This document shows, in pieces, positions 18,650 to 26,925 of a stretch of DNA of 64,000 nt. This stretch comes from Hephaestia sp. MAHUQ-44. GTDB taxonomy: Bacteria; Pseudomonadota; Alphaproteobacteria; Sphingomonadales; Sphingomonadaceae. Under the pieces are notes generated by a model. It saw nothing but the letters and a program-made list of their open reading frames with translations. It did no database searches and was not told the origin of the DNA. The position numbers and the translations under genes are program-made. The stretch covers positions 62,001-126,000 of the forward strand of contig NZ_JAMSLX010000003.1 of assembly GCF_023806085.1 (NCBI RefSeq), written 5' to 3'. Numbering within the stretch: the first letter of the stretch is position 1; each line of letters starts with the position of its first letter.

Positions 18650-18778
18650 GGGGCCGTAATCCCAACATTGCGACAATTTGCGACACTTTTGCCGCGACCT
18701 GACAAAGCGTTGCGACAGATGAGGTGCAAACCCTTGATCAAGGCGGAGCGATCCGCCGCCACTTCAAGGGATATGCAC

Positions 18779-19303
18779 ATGAAAAAGATCGTTCTTGTCG
18801 CTGCGCTGGCCGGTACGATTGTCGGCGGTGCCGCGCTGGCCGCCCAGGCGGCCCCCACCCCCGCCCCTGACGCGCCGCCGCGCGCCCAGCGCATGATGGC
18901 GTCGATCGACACCGACGGCAGCGGCACGATCAGCCGTGCCGAAATGCTCGCGGCGGCCGAGGCGCGGTTCGCACGACAGGATGTCAATGGCGACGGCCAG
19001 CTCTCGGCCGCCGAAATGCGGGGCGCCAAGATGCACCGCGGGCGCCGCGGGCATCGGGGCGCGGGCCGCGGCCACGGCGACATGATCAAGCGCCTCGACA
19101 CCAACGGCGACGGCGTGGTCACCCGCGCCGAGGCCGAGGCGGCAGGTGCCGCGCGCGCCGCGAAGCAATTCGACCGGATCGACCTCAACAAGGATGGCCG
19201 TGTCGATCAGGCCGAGATCACAGCGGCCCGCACGCAGATGAAGGCACGCTGGCAGCAGATGAAAGCGCAGCGCCAGGCCGCGCCCAAGCCCGCCGGCGAG
19301 TAA
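18779..19303 (+). CDS. Secreted four-EF-hand protein
   Basis: A 174-residue precursor with a signal peptide MKKIVLVAALAGTIVGG...AQA (about residues 1-25) followed by four canonical EF-hand loops: DTDGSGTISRAE (44-55), DVNGDGQLSAAE (68-79), DTNGDGVVTRAE (107-118) and DLNKDGRVDQAE (135-146). Pairs one-two and three-four are separated by a basic Gly/Arg/His-rich linker (about 85-100). It should bind calcium in the periplasm; partner unknown. The start at 18779 follows CAAGGG with eight-base spacing, better than the ATG at 18773. It lies just upstream of a two-component pair, with an intrinsic terminator between. Confidence 0.9.
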   Translation: MKKIVLVAALAGTIVGGAALAAQAAPTPAPDAPPRAQRMMASIDTDGSGTISRAEMLAAAEARFARQDVNGDGQLSAAEMRGAKMHRGRRGHRGAGRGHGDMIKRLDTNGDGVVTRAEAEAAGAARAAKQFDRIDLNKDGRVDQAEITAARTQMKARWQQMKAQRQAAPKPAGE

Positions 19304-19317
19304 ACGCCTCACCGGCC

Positions 19318-19358
19318 GCCGGGCGGGTATCCTCCACACCCGCCCGGCGCCTTTCTTT
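19318..19358 (+). terminator. Intrinsic terminator after the EF-hand gene
   Basis: GCCGGGCGGGT (19318-19328) pairs perfectly with ACCCGCCCGGC (19338-19348) and is followed by GCCTTTCTTTC. It lies between the EF-hand gene and the response regulator and probably ends or attenuates transcription there. Confidence 0.7.
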
Positions 19359-19370
19359 CGAAGGCGCGCT

Positions 19371-20105
19371 ATGCCAAGCGACATGGATATGGCCGAAACC
19401 CCGCACCTGCTGCTGGTCGATGACGAGCGCTCGATTCGCGAGCCGCTCGCCAAATTCCTTGAAAAACAGGGCTTTCGCATCACGCAGGCGGGCGACGCCG
19501 AGGCGGCGCGGACGCGGCTGGCAGCCTATGCGATCGATCTCATCATCCTCGACATCATGATGCCGGGCGAGGATGGGCTCAGCCTGACGCGCCATATCCG
19601 CGAGACGACCGATATCCCGGTGATCCTGCTGACCGCGCGCGCCGAGGAAACCGACCGCATCGTCGGGCTCGAAATGGGCGCCGACGATTATGTCGTGAAG
19701 CCGTTCAGCCCGCGCGAACTGGCCGCGCGCGTCAAGGTGATCCTGCGTCGTGCCGCCACCGGTACGCGCCAGCACGCGCCTGACAGCGGCAGCTACGGCT
19801 TCGCCGGCTGGGTGCTCAAGACCGGTGAGCGCGTGCTGGTCGATTCCGACGGCGTGTCGGTGCCGCTCTCCACCGGCGAATATAACCTGCTGCTCGCGCT
19901 GGTGCAGCGTCCGCGCCAGGTGCTGACGCGCGACCAGTTGCTCGATCTGACGCAAGGGCGCGAAGCCGCGGCGTTCGATCGCGCGATCGACAACCAGGTC
20001 AGCCGCCTGCGCCGCAAGATTGAGGCCGATGCCAAGACCCCCGAGATCATCAAGACCGTCTGGGGCGGCGGCTACACGCTCGCTGCCGAGGTGACGCGGT
20101 TGTGA
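19371..20105 (+). CDS. OmpR-family response regulator
   Basis: A 244-residue two-component regulator with a receiver domain (VDDERS acidic pocket, phospho-acceptor Asp61 in LIILDIMMPGEDG, switch Thr in ILLTARAEE, Lys in VVKPFSPREL) and a C-terminal winged-helix DNA-binding domain (LSTGEYNLLLALVQRPRQVLTRDQLL...WGGGYTLAAEV). It resembles the OmpR subgroup paired with small periplasmic-sensing kinases. The ATG follows GAAGGCGCGCT. Its TGA overlaps the GTG of the next gene, so the kinase is translationally coupled. Confidence 0.94.
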   Translation: MPSDMDMAETPHLLLVDDERSIREPLAKFLEKQGFRITQAGDAEAARTRLAAYAIDLIILDIMMPGEDGLSLTRHIRETTDIPVILLTARAEETDRIVGLEMGADDYVVKPFSPRELAARVKVILRRAATGTRQHAPDSGSYGFAGWVLKTGERVLVDSDGVSVPLSTGEYNLLLALVQRPRQVLTRDQLLDLTQGREAAAFDRAIDNQVSRLRRKIEADAKTPEIIKTVWGGGYTLAAEVTRL

Positions 20106-21460
20106 GACGGATCGCGCTGTGGCCGCGCAGCCTGGCGGGGCAGATGGCACTGCTGGTCGCGATCGCGCTGTTCGTCGCGCAGGCGATCAATTTCGGGCTG
20201 CTGCTGCGCGAGCAGCGCCGGTTCGTGTTCGAACGCATCACCGCGCCGGCGATCACCCGGATGGCGGATGCCGTCGAGCGCGCGCGGGTCCGCCCCGATC
20301 TCGCCTTCGATCGCGGCCCGGTGCGGTTCGAGCGCCACAACCCGATCACGCCGTCGATGAAGCGCCTGCCCGATGTCGAACAGGCGATTCGCGACACGCT
20401 CGCCGACGCAGGACAGGCCGCGCCTCCGATTGCAGCCGCGCTCCACGTGCTCGACACGCGCAACACCCGGATCGACCATATCCGCCCCCGCCACACCGCG
20501 CGCATTATCCAGCGTTTCGGTGCCGAGCTCCTGATCGTGGTCGAAGTGCCCGGCCGCGGCTGGCTGGTCCAGCACGCGCCCTGGCCACGCGGCACCGATT
20601 CGTCGGTTATCTGGCGGCTGATCGGGCAGACGCTGATCCTTTACGTGATCGTGCTCATCCCCGTGCTGTGGATCGGGCGGCGGATTTCGCGCCCGCTGCG
20701 CTCGCTGGCGGGAGCGGCGCGCGATTTCGCGCCCGGCGATGGCGCTACGCCACTCGAGGAACGCGGCCCCGGCGACGTGCGCGACGTGATCGCGGCGTTC
20801 AACGCGCTCAAGCTGCGCGTCACCGCGATGCTCGACGAGAAGGACCGGATGCTGGGCGCGATCGGGCATGATCTGCGCACGCCGCTCGCCGCGCTGCGCG
20901 TCCGCATCGAATCGGTCGACGACGACAATGACCGCCAGCGCATGGCCGAGACGATTGCCGAGATGAACCGGACGCTCGACGACATATTGTCGCTGGCGCG
21001 CCTCGGCCGCCCAAGCGAGCCGCCGACCGAGGTCGATCTTGCGGCACTGGTCGATGCCGTGGTCGAGGATTTCCGCGATCTGGGCGACAATGTCGTGTTC
21101 CCCGAATCCGGCCGGCTGACGATGCGGCTGCGGCCCTCGCTGATGCGCCGCGCGGTGCGCAATCTGATCGAGAACGCGATCAAATATGGGGGTGGCGCCG
21201 ATGTACGGATCGACCGTGACGCGGGCGAAGTGCGGATCGTCGTCGCCGATCGCGGCCCCGGCATTCCCGAGGATCGGCTTGCCGACGTGTTCGATCCCTT
21301 CACCCGGCTCGAAAGCTCGCGCAACCGCGAGACCGGGGGATCCGGGCTCGGCCTTGCATTGGCGCAGGCGATCGTCCGCGACGCAGGCGGCGACATCCGC
21401 CTCGTCAACCGCGAGGGCAGTGGCCTCGACGCGATCATCGCGCTGCCGGTGCGGGGGTAG
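20102..21460 (+). CDS. Membrane sensor histidine kinase (partner of the upstream regulator)
   Basis: A 452-residue EnvZ-like kinase. Two membrane helices (about residues 14-34 and 171-191) enclose a periplasmic domain of roughly 135 residues. A HAMP linker follows (ISRPLRSLAGAARDF), then the dimerisation domain with the phospho-accepting His256 in GHDLRTPLAALR, and the ATPase domain with N-box NLIENAIKYG, DRGPGIP and GGSGLGLALAQAI. The GTG start overlaps the regulator stop (GTGA). The ligand is not evident; the neighbouring EF-hand protein could be a target or a partner, but nothing direct shows it. Confidence 0.93.
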   Translation: MRRIALWPRSLAGQMALLVAIALFVAQAINFGLLLREQRRFVFERITAPAITRMADAVERARVRPDLAFDRGPVRFERHNPITPSMKRLPDVEQAIRDTLADAGQAAPPIAAALHVLDTRNTRIDHIRPRHTARIIQRFGAELLIVVEVPGRGWLVQHAPWPRGTDSSVIWRLIGQTLILYVIVLIPVLWIGRRISRPLRSLAGAARDFAPGDGATPLEERGPGDVRDVIAAFNALKLRVTAMLDEKDRMLGAIGHDLRTPLAALRVRIESVDDDNDRQRMAETIAEMNRTLDDILSLARLGRPSEPPTEVDLAALVDAVVEDFRDLGDNVVFPESGRLTMRLRPSLMRRAVRNLIENAIKYGGGADVRIDRDAGEVRIVVADRGPGIPEDRLADVFDPFTRLESSRNRETGGSGLGLALAQAIVRDAGGDIRLVNREGSGLDAIIALPVRG

Positions 21461-21495
21461 AGGTTTTTGTTCCACTGACGTGGAAGCGCACCACC

Positions 21496-21577
21496 CGCTG
21501 AGCCTGTCGAAGCACCGCCCTTCCCGACCGCTGCGGCGGGGGCAAGAACGGCCCTTCGCCGAGCTCAGGGCGAACGG
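21496..21577. repeat. Intergenic inverted repeat (same family as 8634-8716)
   Basis: CGCTGAGCCTGTCGAAGCACC on the left is answered by a right arm ending GAGCTCAGGGCGAACGG, with ACCGCCCTT/AAGAACGGCCCTT inside. The centre is CCGACCGCTGCGGCGGGGGC. The element lies between the convergent kinase and DUF4139 genes. It has more mismatches than its relative at 8634-8716. Confidence 0.65.
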
Positions 21578-21597
21578 ATCAGGTTTGAGGCGTTGTG

Positions 21598-23196
21598 CTA
21601 ATTCGCCTGAATTTGGTAGCGGATCGTCGCGCTGCCGTTTGCGGGCAGCGCAACCCGAAAGAGCGGGCGGCCGTTCTTGCGCGCGACCGGGTGATCGGCA
21701 CGCACCACGCGCTGCGACGGATCGAGTGCCAATCGTACTTCGACGGTCGCGGGCGACGATCCGGCGTTGCTGAGATCGATCCGCGCGACGCTGCTGACCG
21801 GCACCGCGCGAGCGATGATGACGCCGGGCACCAGCGCCAGCGTTTTGGCTTCGGCCTGATCGACAATGCGTTCCTCGATGGTCTGGCGGACCTGAACATC
21901 AGGCGCCGCGCCGAGCGCGAGTTCGACCTCCTCGTTAATCGCGGTGTCGCCGATTGCCGCTTCGCCGATGAGCAGCGACGCAGCGCCGTGCGGCGCGAAC
22001 ACCGCAACTTTGCCCGAGGGCAAGGCTAGCCCGAGATGATGCGCGGCATCGTTGGTCGTGCGCAGCAGCACGCCGGCGGGGTGATAATCGATCGTCGCAT
22101 TCGCCCCGATCTCGGCGGTGTAGAGCCGCTGGACCGGCACCGCCGAACGATCGAGCAGGCGGACCTGCTTGCTCTGGCGCGACGCGACCGTCGTCGGTTC
22201 GGGCACGCGATAGAGCTTGAGGTCGCCGAGCTGTTCCTGACTGACCTTTTGGGCCGTCACCATGATCTCGCGCGCATCCGCCATCATCACCATCGGCGGT
22301 GGCGCGGGCGCCGGTAACCCGGCAGCAAGGCTGCGGTTGGCAACGAGCATCATCCCCGACGACACATCGCTGGTCGTGCCACGCGGCCAGCAGCGCGCGA
22401 GGATCGGCGTGCCGATGTCGATCGGCTCGATCTCGTCGGTCTCCTTGTTGAGCCGCCCCGCGACGACATTGGTGCTGGCCCGGGGAAAGCCCGCGCCGTT
22501 GCCGTTGGCGAGTGTCACCCACGCCCCCAGATCGAGCGTCGTGCCGTCGGGGCTCAGCGTCGCGACATAATCGGCCGACCAGTCGAATCCGCGCGCCAGA
22601 TACGACAGCGTTACCGTCGCCTCCACCGCACGGCCGCTGCGCGTCGTCACCGACAAGGTCGGGCGCGCCGACAGGCCGGGGGTCGCGAGCGCGAACGCGA
22701 ACGTCTCGGACAGCCCCGAGCAGCGCAACGCCTCGATCCCCTCGGCACTCTCGAACACCACCCCGCCCCCGGCATCCGAACGGACCGTGCCAGCGACGCT
22801 GACGCTCACCCCCGTCGCGGGATTGGTCCGCACCAGCGCGACCGACCGCCCGAGCGACGCGTCGAGCAACGCCGACGGACTGAGCAACGCCGCATCGCGA
22901 TTCTTCTCGATCACCGCGCCCGGCAGACCGGTAAGAATCGCGGTCACGGCGTCGATCCCATCGGCGACCCCTTCGAAGCGCAACCGGTTGACGCCTGCGG
23001 GGACGTGGATCGTGCGGGTTTCGGAGATCAGCGCGAACCCGCCGAGATCGTCGAGATCGATGCTCCCCGCGTCGCGATCGGGCGCGCGATAGATCGTGAC
23101 CGACAGCGCGCTCGGCGCCGAAGCGACGACATCTTCGGCCGCGGCGGGCGTCGCCACCGCCAGCCCGACGAGCGGCAGGATCAGGCGCCGCGGCAC
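21598..23196 (-). CDS. DUF4139 domain protein, distal copy
   Basis: A 532-residue secreted protein beginning with a signal peptide (MPRRLILPLVGLAVATPAAA) if the GTG at 23196 is the start, nine bases after the stop of the upstream paralogue, which suggests translational coupling. The C-terminal part shows the DUF4139 pattern: DWSADYVATLSPDGTTLDLGAWVTLANGNG, LYRVPEPTTVASRQSKQVRLLDRSAVPV, and the ending VALPANGSATIRYQI. The family is uncharacterised; distant relatives are called mucoidy-inhibitor-like. About one third of the sequence resembles the proximal copy by eye. Function unknown; probably periplasmic or outer-membrane attached. Confidence 0.82.
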   Translation of the reverse strand: MPRRLILPLVGLAVATPAAAEDVVASAPSALSVTIYRAPDRDAGSIDLDDLGGFALISETRTIHVPAGVNRLRFEGVADGIDAVTAILTGLPGAVIEKNRDAALLSPSALLDASLGRSVALVRTNPATGVSVSVAGTVRSDAGGGVVFESAEGIEALRCSGLSETFAFALATPGLSARPTLSVTTRSGRAVEATVTLSYLARGFDWSADYVATLSPDGTTLDLGAWVTLANGNGAGFPRASTNVVAGRLNKETDEIEPIDIGTPILARCWPRGTTSDVSSGMMLVANRSLAAGLPAPAPPPMVMMADAREIMVTAQKVSQEQLGDLKLYRVPEPTTVASRQSKQVRLLDRSAVPVQRLYTAEIGANATIDYHPAGVLLRTTNDAAHHLGLALPSGKVAVFAPHGAASLLIGEAAIGDTAINEEVELALGAAPDVQVRQTIEERIVDQAEAKTLALVPGVIIARAVPVSSVARIDLSNAGSSPATVEVRLALDPSQRVVRADHPVARKNGRPLFRVALPANGSATIRYQIQAN

Positions 23197-23204
23197 CGGC
23201 GCGA

Positions 23205-24581
23205 TCAGTAGCGCGAGTCGAACACGGCGCGCACCTCTGCACTGCCGTTCGCGGGCACGCTGACGCGCCATCTGGCGACATCGGCGCTCTGCCGCTCGCT
23301 CCTGGTGCTCTCCGAGACGATCCGCGTATCGCCCCACAGCCCGTCCTGGAGCAGATCGACGGTCACGTTGCGCGGCAGCGCGTTGGTGAGCGTATAATGC
23401 ATCGTCGTGCGCCAGCGCAGCAGGCCGAGCCGCTCACGCTGTTCGACCACCGGCTTGACCTTGACGTCGAACGCGTCGCCGGTCGCCAGCGACAGATCCG
23501 ACCCCATCGGCGTATGCCCAATCGCGCTTTCACCGATGAACTGCGGGTCGCCGCGCTTGTCGCGCAGATAGAAGCGCAGCGTGCCGGCGGGAAGCTGGTC
23601 GCCCAGCCCTTCCTGCCCGCTGGTCGAGAAACGGTAGATCGTCTGCGCGCTCTGCGGCTCTTCGACGGTGCCGAGCCAGGCGTTGCGATACTCATAGCCA
23701 TGCGTCGCGGGGACGCCGTGAACGTCGAGGAAGCTGACCTGCTTGGTCTGCATATTGGCGATCGTGGTGCGTTCGGCGAGCGGATAGAGGTAGAAATCGC
23801 CGAGCCGATCGCGCGTCCCGCTTTCGGTGCCCGCCTGCACGATCGTCCCACGCGGCGGCGGATAGGGGCGATTGCGCGGGTTGAAATTGTTCTGCTGGCT
23901 GGGCGAGCCCGCGACGAGCAGCGTGTTCGCCTGCGTGTAGGTGGTGCCGGTGGCGTTGGTCAGCGTCACCCAGCCCTGCACGTCGATCTTGCCCGCCGCC
24001 TCGTCATAGAGGGCGACATAATCGGCATTCCAGCCGAGCCCCGGGGTCAGATAACGCAGGCTCGCGGTTCGTTTACCGGCACGCGCCGAATCGACCAGAA
24101 CCGAGAGCGTCGGCCGCGCGCGCAGATTCCCCGGCACGCGATCGAAGATCACCCGCGCGGGCAGGCCGTCATCGCGCAGCACCTCGATATGGTCGCCGAC
24201 CTGGAGCACCACCCCGCTATTGGTCGCGAGCACCTTGGCCTGCTGGCGCGTCTCGGCGCCGGTCGCGGGGTTGGTACGGACGATCGTGACAATATCGCCC
24301 ACCGCCTTTTCCATCAGCTTGCCCGGCGTCAGCAGGTCGAAATCGAAATTCTGTTCGACGATCCCGGTATCGGCGGCGGTGAGTTGCACCGTCTCGGGCC
24401 TGATCTGCGCCGAGACATCGGGAAATTCGAGCGTCTGGCGCCCCTCGCCGATCGCCATCGCGCGCGTATCCTGCACCAAAGCGAGATCGTTCGAATAGAT
24501 CGTCACCGCGAGGTCGCGATCCTGCGCGAGTGCCGCTGTCCCCGTGAGCAGCAGCGCGGTGGTTATCGCGAAACGCATCAT
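23205..24581 (-). CDS. DUF4139 domain protein, proximal copy
   Basis: A 458-residue protein with a signal peptide (MMRFAITTALLLTGTAALA) and the DUF4139 landmarks LRYLTPGLGWNADYVALYDEAAGKIDVQGWVTLTNATG, FYLYPLAERTTIANMQTKQVSFLDVHGVPA and the ending VSVPANGSAEVRAVFDSRY. Repeated beta-rich phrases suggest an all-beta surface protein. The start at 24581 follows GGGAGGAACGGGA. It is the first gene of a two-gene unit with its paralogue and is divergent from dinB, with which it shares a 70-bp control region carrying a probable LexA box. Function unknown. Confidence 0.85.
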   Translation of the reverse strand: MMRFAITTALLLTGTAALAQDRDLAVTIYSNDLALVQDTRAMAIGEGRQTLEFPDVSAQIRPETVQLTAADTGIVEQNFDFDLLTPGKLMEKAVGDIVTIVRTNPATGAETRQQAKVLATNSGVVLQVGDHIEVLRDDGLPARVIFDRVPGNLRARPTLSVLVDSARAGKRTASLRYLTPGLGWNADYVALYDEAAGKIDVQGWVTLTNATGTTYTQANTLLVAGSPSQQNNFNPRNRPYPPPRGTIVQAGTESGTRDRLGDFYLYPLAERTTIANMQTKQVSFLDVHGVPATHGYEYRNAWLGTVEEPQSAQTIYRFSTSGQEGLGDQLPAGTLRFYLRDKRGDPQFIGESAIGHTPMGSDLSLATGDAFDVKVKPVVEQRERLGLLRWRTTMHYTLTNALPRNVTVDLLQDGLWGDTRIVSESTRSERQSADVARWRVSVPANGSAEVRAVFDSRY

Positions 24582-24627
24582 TCCCGTTCCTCCCGGCTTT
24601 GGCCTCGTATAGGCTTGGCATCCCGTT

Positions 24628-24642
24628 GTTACAAAATTGTTC
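24628..24642. promoter_or_regulatory. Probable LexA (SOS) box upstream of dinB
   Basis: GTTA-CAAAATT-GTTC matches the alphaproteobacterial LexA box GTTC-N7-GTTC at seven of eight fixed bases and ends 11 bp before the dinB ATG. Position and known SOS control of dinB in related bacteria support it. The divergent DUF4139 gene starts 46 bp away on the other side. Confidence 0.65.
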
Positions 24643-24653
24643 CGCAGCACCGC

Positions 24654-25733
24654 ATGGCCAACGCGCCCCTCCGCAAGATCATCCATGTCGACATGGACGC
24701 CTTCTACGCGTCGGTCGAACAGCGCGACGATCCCGCCTTGCGCGGGCGACCGGTGGCGGTCGGCGGCAAGAGCGGGCGCGGCGTGGTGGCCGCCGCGAGT
24801 TATGAGGCCCGCGTGTTCGGCGTGCGCTCGGCCATGCCCTCGGTCACCGCGCTGCGGCGCTGCCCCGATCTCGTGTTCGTCAAGCCGCGCTTCGATGTCT
24901 ATCGCACCGTGTCGCAGCAGATCCGCGCGATTTTCGCCGATTACACCCCGCTGATCGAACCGCTGTCGCTCGACGAAGCCTATCTCGACGTCACCGAGGA
25001 TATTCGCGGGCTCGGCTCGGCGCGCGCGATCGCCGAGGAAATCCGTGCACGGATCAGGGCCGAGACGCGCCTCACCGCCTCCGCAGGCGTGTCGTACAAC
25101 AAGTTCATCGCCAAGCTCGCGTCGGACCAGAACAAGCCCGACGGGCTGTGCGTGATCCCGCCCGCGAAGGGCGCGGCGTTCGTCGCGAGCCTGCCGGTGC
25201 GGCGTTTCCACGGGGTCGGCCCCGTCACCGGGCGCAAGATGGAGGCGCTGGGCATCCACAGCGGCGCCGATCTGCGCGCGCAGCCGCTCGCCTTTCTCGA
25301 AGCGCATTTCGGCAGCTTCGCGACCTATCTCTATGGTGCGGCGCGCGGCGAGGATCATCGCCCGGTGCGCGCCGACCGGCCATCCAAATCGATCGGCGCC
25401 GAGCGCACCTTTTTCGACGATCTCAGCGAACGCGACGCGCTCCACACCGCACTGGAGAATGTCGCCGACGCCGCCTGGGCGCGGATCGAACGCTACGGCG
25501 CGCTCGGCCGCACGGTGACGCTCAAGCTGCGCTATGCCGATTTCCGCACGATCACCCGCGCGCGATCGAGCCACATTCCGATCGCCGACCGCGCGCTGTT
25601 CCTCACCACCGGCCTTGCGCTGCTCGACGCGCTGCTGCCGACCCCGCTCGGCATTCGCCTGCTCGGGCTGACGCTGTCGAACATCACCGGCGAGACGGGC
25701 CGCCCCGATCCGCAGCCGACGCTGCCGCTATAA
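24654..25733 (+). CDS. dinB: DNA polymerase IV (Y-family translesion polymerase)
   Basis: A 359-residue Y-family polymerase. The palm motifs HVDMDAFYASVEQRDDP (near residue 8) and SLDEAYLDVTEDIRG (near 103) carry the metal-binding acidic residues. The thumb has a helix-hairpin-helix type RRFHGVGPVTGRKMEALGI, and the little-finger domain ends TPLGIRLLGLTLSNI. It would insert nucleotides opposite lesions and extend mismatched ends. The ATG at 24654 has only a weak purine run upstream. The long open frame extending back to 23397 is antisense to DUF4139 and is not real. Confidence 0.93.
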   Translation: MANAPLRKIIHVDMDAFYASVEQRDDPALRGRPVAVGGKSGRGVVAAASYEARVFGVRSAMPSVTALRRCPDLVFVKPRFDVYRTVSQQIRAIFADYTPLIEPLSLDEAYLDVTEDIRGLGSARAIAEEIRARIRAETRLTASAGVSYNKFIAKLASDQNKPDGLCVIPPAKGAAFVASLPVRRFHGVGPVTGRKMEALGIHSGADLRAQPLAFLEAHFGSFATYLYGAARGEDHRPVRADRPSKSIGAERTFFDDLSERDALHTALENVADAAWARIERYGALGRTVTLKLRYADFRTITRARSSHIPIADRALFLTTGLALLDALLPTPLGIRLLGLTLSNITGETGRPDPQPTLPL

Positions 25734-25738
25734 TCGGC

Positions 25739-26785
25739 TCACAACGAGCCGTGGCTGCGGTAGCTGCTGTAGAAATCGTTATTCCACGCAAAGCTCGTGA
25801 ACGACATGCCGATCGTCTGATCGAGCCCCTCGACATGATGCCACCACCCCACCGGCAGGAAGAGCGCGTCGCCCGGCCCGATCGTGCATTCGAGCACCGC
25901 CGGCTTGTCGCCTGCCGCGGGGCCGGGTGGCAGATCGTCGCTGCCCCACAGGCTGTAGCAATGGAGATGATTGCGCATCAGCGGCGTATCGTGGCTCGCG
26001 ACCAGCCGCACGCGCTTGCGGCCGACGAATTGCACCAGCAGATTGTTGGTGAGATCGTGGTGCCACGGCGTGATCGTGCCGCGCGGCCCGATCCAGAAGA
26101 AGCCCTCGCGCGCGCCACCGGGCTTGAGGATACCCGGTATTTCTCCGACATCCTCGAACAACGGCGCGAACACCTCGCGATTCTCACCGCTGTTGTTTGC
26201 GGTGACGTAGAAATCGTTGCTCGGCTCGGTGGAGCGCAGCCGTGCGGCGACCGCCGAAAAGGGCTTGCTCGCGCGGTGCCTGTTCGAATTGGATTCGTAG
26301 GAAGGATCACGGCTCCGATCCCATTGGAGCTGAACGGGTTGATCGCCCAGCGTTTCGGCGATGCTATCGAGCGACCATTTGTCGCGCGCGGGCCAATGAT
26401 CGACCAGCCCGCGGATCACCGCCGGGCGGTGGCCGATATACAGTTCGCTGTAGAAGCGCGCCGGGGCAATCGCCGCCACCGTCGGCACGGCAAGGCCATT
26501 GGCCGTACCGGCATAGAGCCGCGCGCGATTCTGCAACACCCACGACCATTTCTGCAGCCGGCGCTGCAACCGGTGCGCGCCGATGAGATAGGGGCTCTGG
26601 CGCGCGATCGCGATCTCGCGGGCGATCACATCGACCGGGATCGCCGCCGCATCCGACAGCATCCGCGCCAGCGGTTCGTCGGCCGCCCCATCGAGGATCA
26701 ATTCGGCGATCGCGCGGCGCAGCACATCATCGACCTCGCGAATCGGCGGCGACGCCTGTTGCCCGTCCGCCACGCTCGTCGTCAT
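25739..26785 (-). CDS. JmjC/cupin-8 domain protein
   Basis: A 348-residue protein whose C-terminal half is a cupin-like JmjC domain: GFFWIGPRGTITPWHHDLTNNLLVQFVGRKRVRL carries a possible HxD-type iron site (His-His-Asp), and GDALFLPVGWWHHVEGLD supplies the second histidine. Such proteins are 2-oxoglutarate/Fe(II) hydroxylases that modify proteins or small molecules. The N-terminal 100 residues are helical and Ala-rich. The segment FYSELYIGHRPAVIRGLVDHWPA is typical of the family. It converges with dinB, five bases apart, and the target is unknown. Confidence 0.85.
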   Translation of the reverse strand: MTTSVADGQQASPPIREVDDVLRRAIAELILDGAADEPLARMLSDAAAIPVDVIAREIAIARQSPYLIGAHRLQRRLQKWSWVLQNRARLYAGTANGLAVPTVAAIAPARFYSELYIGHRPAVIRGLVDHWPARDKWSLDSIAETLGDQPVQLQWDRSRDPSYESNSNRHRASKPFSAVAARLRSTEPSNDFYVTANNSGENREVFAPLFEDVGEIPGILKPGGAREGFFWIGPRGTITPWHHDLTNNLLVQFVGRKRVRLVASHDTPLMRNHLHCYSLWGSDDLPPGPAAGDKPAVLECTIGPGDALFLPVGWWHHVEGLDQTIGMSFTSFAWNNDFYSSYRSHGSL

Positions 26786-26925
26786 TGCCCCAGCACCCCC
26801 AAACCATTCCGTGATTCTGCACCATAGGCGCTTCTGCCGGGCAGGAAAACGTATCGAAAGCGTGGACGCGCCCGCGCCGACTTCCTAGGAAACAAGAGCG
26901 ACCACCGCCGATGGGAGAAATGCGC

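Noticed and set aside
23397..24653. Possible N-terminal extension of dinB
   Set aside because: The extension is antisense to the DUF4139 gene; the conserved DinB start is at 24654, after the LexA box.
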